From contig NZ_JBNFTW010000006.1 of NCBI RefSeq assembly GCF_049943955.1, positions 62,001-126,000 on the forward strand: a stretch of 64,000 nucleotides of DNA. Reading direction: 5' to 3'. The notes beneath the pieces are model-generated. The model did no database searches. It worked only from the letters and a program-made list of their open reading frames with translations, and had not been told where the DNA came from. Position 1 is the stretch's first letter; the number at the start of each line of letters is the position of its first letter. Both the position numbers and the translations under genes were made by a program. Below are positions 52,920 through 59,981 of this stretch, piece by piece. This DNA comes from Desulfosporosinus sp049943955. GTDB taxonomy: Bacteria; Bacillota; Desulfitobacteriia; Desulfitobacteriales; Desulfitobacteriaceae.

Positions 52920-53120
52920 TCAAAGAAAGTACAACCCGAATCGTGTGCCAATCGGAATGTCCGGCGGAGCAGCTATGGTGTACCATTCTATTGTGTAAAC
53001 GTTGTGGTTTGTTACCATCAGTTCGTAAAGGTACAGTATACCGTCAATCCTTATCTCTGTGGCTATGAGTATGTCTACGTTCAGGTGGTTTCTTGTAATA
53101 GTCGTGGTGTGAAGAAAGTA
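52920..53120 (-). pseudogene. 5'-truncated remnant of an unknown gene
   Basis: A 66-residue open frame follows a TAG at 53123-53121, with no ATG, GTG or TTG near its start and no ribosome site. Its content is clearly coding in style: RNHLNVDILIATEIRIDG, LYLYELMVTNHNVYTIEWY and APPDIPIGTRFGLYFL, ending in TGA. The 5' end seems lost. I do not recognise the family. The gap 52458-53187 contains this, the fragment at 52575-52730 and an A/T-rich stretch with TATACGTATA and TACGTACGT palindromes near 52805-52824. Confidence 0.5.
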
Positions 53121-53187
53121 CTATAAAATGAAATGAATTAATAAAATGATTATTGAAGATACAAATTAAATTAAGGAGGTGGAAAAA

Positions 53188-53328
53188 ATGACGCAGCTTT
53201 TACAAACGATCCAACACACGACACCATTGACGCAGAGTTTTATAGGGATGGTTATAATTTTTGTTGTAATGAGTACAGCAATGGTACTTGCGTATAAGTT
53301 CAAGATACTAAGGGGAATAGGCGAATGA
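53188..53328 (+). CDS. Small single-span membrane protein of 46 residues
   Basis: ATG 53188 follows TTAAGGAGGTGGAAAAA, one of the best ribosome sites in the window. A polar N-terminus (MTQLLQTIQHTTPL) is followed by one membrane helix (about 17-37, FIGMVIIFVVMSTAMVLAY) and a short basic tail. It is not a toxin I can name. It might be a stress or sporulation peptide or a subunit of a membrane complex. Its neighbours are decayed, yet this frame is intact. Confidence 0.65.
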   Translation: MTQLLQTIQHTTPLTQSFIGMVIIFVVMSTAMVLAYKFKILRGIGE

Positions 53329-53354
53329 GAACTTAGGATCATTCACACATATTA

Positions 53355-53501
53355 CTACACGGACTGATAGCGGATAAATTCACCCTGGGGCTTGTACATT
53401 TTACAACATAAACAAATGGCTGTTGTTACGATTACCAAGTTAATAAGATCTTCTGTATTACAAATCGTACATACTTTCTCGCCTTCCTTCGGTTCCTCCA
53501 C
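53355..53501 (-). CDS. Small cysteine-pair protein of 48 residues
   Basis: GTG 53501 follows ATCAGAGGTATATGAG. The product has a CTIC pair (near 11) and a CLCC pair (near 30), typical of a small zinc ribbon, with acidic N-terminal and basic C-terminal parts. I do not recognise it. The region 53502-53773 to its right has no gene, but a startless frame ends near 53606 with NVQYPIDEPDDRPSKTLEE, another probable remnant. Confidence 0.5.
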   Translation of the reverse strand: MEEPKEGEKVCTICNTEDLINLVIVTTAICLCCKMYKPQGEFIRYQSV

Positions 53502-53773
53502 CTCATATACCTCTGATAATGATTAAGGACGCTTTCTTGATATAACCCAAAAACTCAAAAACGGAAATTTTAATTTCATAATTCTCTATCTATTAACTCA
53601 ATTCATTTTTCTTCTAAAGTCTTGGAGGGCCTATCATCGGGCTCGTCAATCGGATATTGAACATTGATAGACGTCTGGGGTATTTCATACGTATTAAATC
53701 TATTCTTTATTAAAATTTATGTATATCATTTTATCTCCGTGCTTATACTAACCCAAAGAGGAGATGATCTGGT

Positions 53774-53863
53774 ATGAAACTGAATATAAGAAAGATGAAA
53801 CAAATAAAACGGCAATCCAGAACAATAGTAAAAGCCTTAAGAAGAATAGTTTCTTTACCTTAA
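53774..53863 (+). CDS. 29-residue strongly basic peptide
   Basis: ATG 53774 follows AGAGGAGATGATCTGGT. The peptide has ten Lys/Arg, no acidic residue and alternating hydrophobics (begins MKLNIRKMKQIKRQ), so an amphipathic helix is likely. A strong terminator follows 11 bases after the stop. A 69-codon frame in another register starts 10 bases earlier but runs through this terminator. Antimicrobial, DNA-binding or regulatory roles are all conceivable; none is shown. Confidence 0.4.
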   Translation: MKLNIRKMKQIKRQSRTIVKALRRIVSLP

Positions 53864-53873
53864 AAGTAACGCA

Positions 53874-53905
53874 AAAAAGCCCACCTCTAATTACGTGGGC
53901 TTTTT
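53874..53905 (+). terminator. Terminator
   Basis: AAAAAGCCCAC pairs perfectly with GTGGGCTTTTT around a 10-base loop. It follows the small basic peptide frame and shows that a transcript ends here. Confidence 0.85.
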
Positions 53906-53995
53906 CTTCTTCTTTGGGAAAGTTTATTAACAACCCCCATAAAAATCCATGTTTAAAACGTAGAAGTATATAGATATACTCTTTAGACTTTGCGA

Positions 53996-54023
53996 AGCCT
54001 CCGGACGCGGAGGCTCCTTTATG
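53996..54023 (+). promoter_or_regulatory. Hairpin masking a Shine-Dalgarno sequence
   Basis: AGCCTCCG pairs perfectly with CGGAGGCT around GACG. The 3' arm contains GGAGG, seven bases before an ATG at 54021 that opens a 20-codon hydrophobic frame (MAMGTLTIIRVL). In another register the following 150 bases read as a protein-like GHGYFDHNPSSDRSHSYSH with a later DLGDFEEGYIGGE, perhaps a frameshifted gene. A near-inverse of this hairpin lies at 57600-57619. Confidence 0.4.
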
Positions 54024-54181
54024 GCCATGGGTACTTTGACCATAATCCGAGTTCTGATCGTTCTCATTCCTATTCCCATGTAGATTCAGGATCTTGCGAC
54101 TTAGGCGACTTTGAGGAAGGATACATTGGCGGCGAGGTAGATAAAAAAAGGCCCCTCTTTAGGAGGGGGATATAGAGGTAT

Positions 54182-54224
54182 ATGGTAAATGGGTAAATGG
54201 GTAAATGGGTAAATGGGTATATGG
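54182..54224. repeat. Short tandem repeat, unit GGGTAAAT
   Basis: About five 8-base units follow one another, with the first and last partial. Before it, CCCCTC/GAGGGG at 54152-54168 forms a small hairpin. The repeat lies in the gene-free stretch 53906-54477, upstream of an MFS gene, and could vary in copy number. Confidence 0.9.
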
Positions 54225-54311
54225 CCGTATTGACATTTGTAATAATAATACTTACTGATTGAAAAGACAAATCACATCTTTTAAAGTTTAGTATAAGAAA
54301 TACTTATACAA

Positions 54312-54344
54312 GAAAGCCCACTCCGATCAAGGAAGTGGGCTTTC
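54312..54344. terminator. Hairpin terminator
   Basis: GAAAGCCCACT pairs perfectly with AGTGGGCTTTC around an 11-base loop. Its stem core (AAGCCCAC/GTGGGCTT) matches the terminator at 53874-53905, suggesting duplication. Confidence 0.75.
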
Positions 54345-54477
54345 GTCATGTGCAGCGTCCGGCAACGCTATTTATTTTATTGTGCTAGTGCTTGGGATTT
54401 TTTATGGTTTTTGCCAATAGTCAACCTTAATTGTGTTATACTAACAAATAACTAATTTCACTTAGGAGGTAATATAC

Positions 54478-55641
54478 GTGTCTGGCATAAAGTTTAAAAG
54501 AAATCTATTAGCTGCGATTACTGTCCTATTTTGGTTTGCTCAATATGTCTACATACCATTCCTTACACCCTACCTACTATCTCTTTCGATATCGGCAACC
54601 ATTGTGGGAGTTATTGTCGGGGCATACGGAGTCACCCAACTGCTTTTAAGGATTCCGTTAGGAATTATTACTGATATTGTCGGGAATCACAAAATTTTTA
54701 TCATTATAGGTGCCTTCTTAGCCGGTACTTCTTCTATCATGATAATACTTTTTGGTTCACCTATTATGCTGTTTGTGGCTAATGCCCTATCGGGAGTTGC
54801 TTCGTCAACATGGATTTCTTTTACCTTGCTTTATTCTTCATACTATGACAAATCAGAAGGTACGAAAGCAATCGGCCTTATCACTTCCCTTATGAACGTC
54901 GGTATTTTAGCCGCGTTTTTACTCGGTGGAGTTTTTGAACAATTGGGCATACGCTCACTGTTTATCTTAAGTTTTGTATTCGGAATGACCGGCTTCATTC
55001 TCTCATTCTTTATCAAATCTGAGACTGCAGGCCGAACAAATGTCACTGCCGCCAGTCTTATCAAAGTAATGAAGAATAAGAAACTCTTAATAGTCTCTCT
55101 TTTAGGCGGTTTTGTTTGGTTTTTAATGTTTGGAACTGTGTACTCCTTTACAACGAGTACTGCAAAAGAGCTCGGTGCAACAGGCCTCCAACTTGGTGCT
55201 ATTTATGTTTTATTTAGTATTATGAATATTATCGGCGCCTACTTCGTCAGTACAAAGGCTTCGAGTATGCTTGGCGAAAAAAGCAATATAACGTTAGGCT
55301 TTGTTTTACTTGCTGCATATTGTGCCGGAATAGCCGTCGCACCTGAGCCTATCTGGTTCTTCCCGCTCCAAATGATCGGCGGGTTTGGCGCGGGCATGCT
55401 TACGGCGATTCTTATGGCCATAGCTGTAAGAGGCTTTGATGCAGATAAGAAATCCACAGCCATGGGTTTTTATCAATCGATATATTCACTCGGTATTACC
55501 TTTGGACCAATAGTCATGGGTATTTTGATCGATCATTCGTCCAAAGCCTTCTCATTTTCTGTCATGGCTATAATTGCCTTAGCCTGTTCAGTTTTCGTGT
55601 TGACGATGTATAAGCTTAGTCCTCTATTTAAAGAAGCCTAA
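54478..55641 (+). CDS. MFS transporter, 12 membrane helices
   Basis: The 387-residue protein has 12 predicted helices and MFS motif A-like sequence RIPLGIITDIVGNHKI between helices 2 and 3. It starts with GTG after TTAGGAGGTAATATAC. The substrate is unknown; the closest character is a drug or sugar efflux family (DHA1-like). It is alone, followed by a strong terminator. Confidence 0.9.
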   Translation: MSGIKFKRNLLAAITVLFWFAQYVYIPFLTPYLLSLSISATIVGVIVGAYGVTQLLLRIPLGIITDIVGNHKIFIIIGAFLAGTSSIMIILFGSPIMLFVANALSGVASSTWISFTLLYSSYYDKSEGTKAIGLITSLMNVGILAAFLLGGVFEQLGIRSLFILSFVFGMTGFILSFFIKSETAGRTNVTAASLIKVMKNKKLLIVSLLGGFVWFLMFGTVYSFTTSTAKELGATGLQLGAIYVLFSIMNIIGAYFVSTKASSMLGEKSNITLGFVLLAAYCAGIAVAPEPIWFFPLQMIGGFGAGMLTAILMAIAVRGFDADKKSTAMGFYQSIYSLGITFGPIVMGILIDHSSKAFSFSVMAIIALACSVFVLTMYKLSPLFKEA

Positions 55642-55678
55642 CGGAGAGTTCCACCTATCCCCCAGCCATATCGAACTT

Positions 55679-55709
55679 AAGTGCCGTAAGCGTTAACGGC
55701 GCTTTTTTT
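55679..55709 (+). terminator. Terminator of the MFS gene
   Basis: AAGTGCCGT pairs with ACGGCGCTT (one G-T pair), followed by a run of seven T. Confidence 0.85.
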
Positions 55710-55980
55710 ATTTAATCCAATTTAATTAATTTTATAAATTATTTCATCAGTACTTTTTGTAATTAGTTTTGAGGTAATCATTGGGTCAGTTTGTAATTAA
55801 ACGACTATCTAATTAAAATGATTAACTATTTAATTATTCGATTATGAATATTAGAACAATTAAAGAGGTTCTATTATATTTTTGTCGAATATAGTATTAT
55901 ATTTAGATTTTATATCAGTAAATATCAATCTTAGTCGTTTAATGATTGTTTTCAATATAATAGGACGGAGGTGTTTTCAT

Positions 55981-56139
55981 GTGAAGTGTCAGTGTGATTT
56001 ATGCAGAGGGCAAGAATGCTATTGTAAACATTGCTTAGATAAGAAACAATGTGGATATGCTAAAATCGACGAATGCCGCTGGGAAAAAATAAAGAACGAT
56101 AAAAGAGACAAGGTAAAGCTGATTTCAAATAGAAAATAA
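55981..56139 (+). CDS. Cysteine-rich small protein of 52 residues
   Basis: GTG 55981 follows GGACGGAGGTGTTTTCAT. Eight cysteines lie in the first 35 residues (MKCQCDLCRGQECYCKHCL, then a QCG and an ECRW), followed by a Lys-rich tail. It should bind one or two metal ions. An upstream in-frame ATG (55882) would add a low-complexity region without a ribosome site. It is not recognised. Confidence 0.6.
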   Translation: MKCQCDLCRGQECYCKHCLDKKQCGYAKIDECRWEKIKNDKRDKVKLISNRK

Positions 56140-56582
56140 CCAATACTGCCAAACTCGAAAATCGAATTTCAGCAATTTACAGTAATGCCGCAGATGCATT
56201 TTTGGACTTCACTCATGATAGTGAAAAATAAACATCCACAAGTTAATACTTAATAATACTATAAAAAGAACTCCCATTGGTTAGTATGGGAGTCTAGTGA
56301 GGTTAAAGTGAATGCCAATACACCTTAACTAATAAAAGGCTATCATCTTTCAAGTGTCTTGTCGATAGAAAATATATATGTTCACGATAAATTTTATTTA
56401 TTAAAATACCTTTTTTTAAGGGCGCTTCTCATTTTCATGATAAGCGCCCCTATGAATTCAGGAATCACCCTTTCCAGAATCCACATAAAGATTTTAACTT
56501 AGAGCATGTAAGAATTTTGCCGAATAAGGTCGTCTGAATTAAAAGACTTCTTGAAAAGATAATTTTCAACCTTTGGCGTCTC
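56140..56582. other. Gene-free stretch with hairpins
   Basis: I see no gene. ACTCCCAT/ATGGGAGT forms a hairpin at 56270-56293, followed by GAGGTTAAAGTGAATGCC (ribosome-like site plus ATG and a 6-codon frame). Related units lie at 57435 and 57600. GGGCGCTT/AAGCGCCC (56420-56449) is a terminator for the minus-strand gene at 56583. Confidence 0.6.
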
Positions 56583-56792
56583 TCATCGAACAGCCTGAAA
56601 TTTAGTTCTACACTTGGGACATTCCGTCATCTCACTGAAATAATCCCAGATTGAGTGACACATTTTACACTCTTTTATAAAAGGAACAAATGGAGCGATG
56701 TTCTCCGTTATGTTATTCTCGATTTGATCTGGTTCTCCAGAATATTGTTTCCTGGAATTTTCAACTTCAGACTTGCCAACAGCAATAGACAC
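56583..56792 (-). CDS. Small zinc-ribbon-like protein of 69 residues
   Basis: GTG 56792 follows GGAGGAAAGGACGTTGTCTT. An acidic, polar N-terminus precedes a C-terminal CKMCHSIWDYFSEMTECPKC module, two CxxC pairs 13 residues apart, the standard zinc-ribbon form. It is a likely nucleic-acid or protein-binding factor. A terminator follows at 56420-56449. Confidence 0.7.
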   Translation of the reverse strand: MSIAVGKSEVENSRKQYSGEPDQIENNITENIAPFVPFIKECKMCHSIWDYFSEMTECPKCRTKFQAVR

Positions 56793-56993
56793 AAGACAAC
56801 GTCCTTTCCTCCATAATCGAATATTATTATATATAATTATAAGAAAATGTCGACAACTCCGTCAATTAAGAAACCCCCTCGCAATTCGCACTATATTTCA
56901 CTTATTTGAAGGAAATTATCTGTTTTCGGGAAGAAATTGCTCCCCTTCATTCAAAAGGTAGTTCAGACTCGATTTAAGACTATAAGAAGTTAA

Positions 56994-57266
56994 TTATTGT
57001 AAAATAAATAGTTTATGTTCTTCGAGAACAGATTCTAATTCAAGCATATACATACTTGTAACATCTCTATTATCAGTACTCATTTCCGCTAGTTCATTGA
57101 AGCTTATTTCATTCTGGCACTTTAATAACGTACGCAGTATTCCCCGGCTGGCTAAGGGGATCATCCAAAAGGTATTGGGATGTTGTAGCGTTTCAAACCA
57201 AGATTCAATTTTGATTCTATTGGCAAATATTTTGGCAAGAATTCCATTTTCCCTCGAATCAGACAT
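56994..57266 (-). CDS. Hypothetical protein of 90 residues
   Basis: ATG 57266 follows AAGGAGGAGGTTTGAAAA. The protein is mainly helical and soluble, with WFETLQHPNTFWMIPLASRGILRTLLK in the centre and an acidic C-terminal helix (YMLELESVLEEHKL). No membrane segment or signal is seen. No family is recognised. The ribosome site is strong and the composition ordinary, so it is a likely real gene. Confidence 0.7.
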   Translation of the reverse strand: MSDSRENGILAKIFANRIKIESWFETLQHPNTFWMIPLASRGILRTLLKCQNEISFNELAEMSTDNRDVTSMYMLELESVLEEHKLFILQ

Positions 57267-57874
57267 TTTTCAAACCTCCTCCTTATTGATTATATTGCAA
57301 GTAATGATTTTCACAAAAAATACATATAAACGATATATTCAACATAAAAACACATAAACCTTCTAAACTTTGAAATTAGCTTCCGATAAATCACCTTGAT
57401 ATAACTATAATATGAATTTTATAGTTACAAAAAGACTCTCATCATTTAATGACGAGAGTTGACGGAGGGTAAATCAAACGCCAATAAACATTATGCCCAA
57501 GGGCTTGGGCAAATACCTTCAAATGTTTGCCAAATACCACTCTATCCTGACGTTTATTACGTCATAAGGAATATCAAAAGGAACCCTAAACAAAAAACAA
57601 ACCTCCGCGTCCGGAGGTTAAAGCGCAATGCCCCATTGTATATCCCGCTAAAAGATTCTGAGGGACACGGTTTTGAGAAATCTTCTTCATTCTAAAAAAA
57701 TCGTGAAACTAAGGAACTAAGAGACATAAATATTTTTCTTACGACATATTATACTATAAATTTACATATTTGCGTCAAAAAGCATCCTGGTAATTTATTA
57801 CATCAAATGTTTTATAAAGCGTTATGGTATGTTGGAAGACCTAAGTGCTATGTCTGTTCCGTAAGAAAAAATAA
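57267..57874. other. Gene-poor stretch with two hairpin units
   Basis: ACTCTC-TCAT pairs with ATGA-GAGAGT (57435-57459), followed by GGAGGGTAAATCAAACGCCAATA. AACCTCCG pairs with CGGAGGTT (57600-57619), followed by AAAGCGCAATGCCCC. Both resemble the unit at 56270. A 78-codon plus-strand frame (57459-57695) crosses both; its first part looks protein-like but the rest does not. Confidence 0.5.
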
Positions 57875-59059
57875 TTAATTACTTTTTTGTTCCGTTTTTA
57901 GCAAATCAGTCATATTAAATGAATTAGTCGCGTTAACTCCCGGTATTTGAATTTCTATTGGAGAGTTTATTCCGGAAATATCAGAATTATAATTAAGGAT
58001 CATTTCCAAACTACCTTTTGGAGTATCTGAAGCGGATGATTCTTTGCTCATGAATTGATTCAATTGATTTAAGTCAATTTTAAGGTCGATAGTTCCACTC
58101 TCTTTTATTATATAACCATTATAAATATAATATTTTAGATCGATCCCTTTATCTCCCAAAAGAGTAACATTCTTCAACCGATCCATTTGAGTATTAAACA
58201 TCGTCAAAAAATCCGCTTTATTAGCATTGAATTGTTCAAAAGCCTGATTGAAGTCACTAATGCTTTTTTCCTTGTCCGGTGCTTGACTCATTTGCAACGT
58301 GGAATTAACCAAATCTTTCACAAAATCCATAGCTTCTTTATCTTGTGTAAAATTATTAACGGTATAACGTATTAAATCTTTAAATTGCTTATCATTAAGT
58401 CTAAATTCATAGCCTCGGACTAACTTATAGCCCTCATCAGTGGATATAGTTTCGGTTGAGTTAGCGACAGTGTCAAAATCCGGGTTAAATCGACTTGCAT
58501 AACTTTTCAAAAAGTTAATTTCTTTTTCTTGAAAGGTTTTACTAAATTCTAAAAGTTGCTTTAGGCTATCATTATTCAAACCAGAATCTTTCGAATCCAA
58601 AGGGTTAATGACTAAGTAATCTTTACTAGCAAACTGTTGAGGCAATGAACTTTTGGCAACTAAAGGAAGTCCTATAATTTCCTTAATTGATGGGGTATCC
58701 CCCGTCAAATCCGAGTCTACCCAAACGGGGACATTAATTTTCATTCCCGGAGTAACTACGTCCATAATAACTTTGCTCTTACCGACTGTTTTCTGATCAT
58801 TATATGTAGATTCTACATCAAAATTGAGCGAAGCATTATTTAACAACGTAGCAACAGAATCGATTTGTTGTTGATCCTGTGGATCAAACCCCTGGCCACT
58901 GACGTGAAAATTCATCGTTGTTTGACTATGTGATGAATTAATTGTTTGCATGTTCAAGGCAGCGTTAAAAATTTCCTGTTCATTACTGCTGCAGCCTGTT
59001 AAGACCAGAAGCAACATCATAGCCAAAGCAAACCAGATCACTATTTTTTTCCTCTTCAT
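57875..59059 (-). CDS. Lipoprotein of unknown function
   Basis: The 394-residue protein has a lipoprotein signal: MKRKK, a hydrophobic core and lipobox LTGC with the cysteine near residue 23. The mature part is soluble, Asn/Asp/Ser/Lys-rich, and dominated by beta strands with helical inserts (SEQ such as FQEKEINFLKSYASRF). It resembles LppX/LolA-like or DUF6612 outer-face lipoproteins, but no signature is certain. It would be anchored on the outer face of the membrane. ATG follows GGGAGGAAATGA. Confidence 0.8.
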   Translation of the reverse strand: MKRKKIVIWFALAMMLLLVLTGCSSNEQEIFNAALNMQTINSSHSQTTMNFHVSGQGFDPQDQQQIDSVATLLNNASLNFDVESTYNDQKTVGKSKVIMDVVTPGMKINVPVWVDSDLTGDTPSIKEIIGLPLVAKSSLPQQFASKDYLVINPLDSKDSGLNNDSLKQLLEFSKTFQEKEINFLKSYASRFNPDFDTVANSTETISTDEGYKLVRGYEFRLNDKQFKDLIRYTVNNFTQDKEAMDFVKDLVNSTLQMSQAPDKEKSISDFNQAFEQFNANKADFLTMFNTQMDRLKNVTLLGDKGIDLKYYIYNGYIIKESGTIDLKIDLNQLNQFMSKESSASDTPKGSLEMILNYNSDISGINSPIEIQIPGVNATNSFNMTDLLKTEQKSN

Positions 59060-59329
59060 TCATTTCCTCCCTCTCTACTATCTTAATAGGAACTATACTA
59101 TATTATAATATACTTCATCCTACATTGTATATCGGAAAATTAGAGATTAATTTTCAGGTTTAAATTATTTTGCTTTTTTAGGTAAAAATAAGCAGGGAAT
59201 ATTGCTTTGCGAACCTTCGTTGTTCTAGCATCCCCTGCTGCATTTTCTCACTTTATCGATTTATAGGTTATGTTTATACAATGTAAGACTCAGTCCATCC
59301 TTCAGCGCAATAGCATTTGTTATGGGCTA

Positions 59330-59409
59330 GGCGCTTTCGGTGAAAGTGTCCACAGGACACTTTTGTCACCGAAGATCTGATGTTCAGCTTTAGCTGAACG
59401 AGTTCACTC
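59330..59409 (+). repeat. Second copy of the omega-RNA-like right end
   Basis: GTGTCCACAGGACAC palindrome, GAAGATCTGATGTTCAGCTTTAGCTGAAC hairpin region and GAGTTCACTC match the minus-strand copy at 5471-5549. The final 31 bases are identical. No transposase or tnpB lies near. The rest of the gap 59060-59743 shows only a GCAGGG/CCCTGC hairpin near 59190-59240. Confidence 0.55.
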
Positions 59410-59743
59410 CGTAACCGAAAAACTTCTCAAGATTGTAAATAAAAAGCCACATGTAAGCAAGGTAATAATTAATTTCATAATCAGCATCTCTTTCAATTAG
59501 TTGATATAGGTCAGTCACCCTTGCTTATAAGATTAAACTAAAATTCTTATGATTCCATGAACATTATATTAATAAAGTATTAAATTTACAGACATTTAAT
59601 TTCTTGATGAGTCATCCCTAAAAAAAGAAGTCATGGTGTTTGAATAACTTGATTAAACAATGAAACACAAAATAATCAACATTTATTATGCCAACTCAGG
59701 AAATACTGTATAGGGAATCAGCAAACTACAAGGAGGGTTCATA

Positions 59744-59899
59744 ATGAGTAAAGATAAAGCCAGAAGAGAAGAATTAGCCGCAAAATATCCCGAAGTGGAA
59801 CAACATTTTCAAAACATCAAGCAAGAAATGTATGAGCCTCAAATCGAGAGATTAGGAGAAACAAAAAAGGAACAAAAGCAACGTACTGAGGGGAATTAA
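59744..59899 (+). CDS. Small charged protein of 51 residues
   Basis: ATG 59744 follows CAAGGAGGGTTCATA. The product is very hydrophilic, rich in Lys, Glu, Gln and Arg, with a predicted long helix (begins MSKDKARREELAAKYPEVEQ). A strong terminator follows. I do not recognise it. Confidence 0.7.
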   Translation: MSKDKARREELAAKYPEVEQHFQNIKQEMYEPQIERLGETKKEQKQRTEGN

Positions 59900-59922
59900 G
59901 GTATTTCCTTTAAGCACCTTGA

Positions 59923-59960
59923 GAAGGACTGATATTCAGAGAGGTATCAGTCCTTCTTTC
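59923..59960. terminator. Bidirectional terminator
   Basis: GAAGGACTGATA pairs perfectly with TATCAGTCCTTC, followed by TTTC. It separates the convergent small gene and the EF-G-like gene. Confidence 0.88.
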
Positions 59961-59981
59961 CCGTTCTATTTTTTAGAAGTA

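Noticed and set aside
53764..53973. 69-codon plus-strand frame
   Set aside because: It reads through a perfect intrinsic terminator at 53874-53905. The shorter frame at 53774 has better context.
54182..54224. Possible CRISPR-like array
   Set aside because: The units are eight bases with no spacers. No cas genes occur in the window.
57459..57695. 78-codon plus-strand frame with TTG start
   Set aside because: The first half looks protein-like, but the frame crosses a hairpin unit and its second half is of unlikely composition. No good ribosome site.
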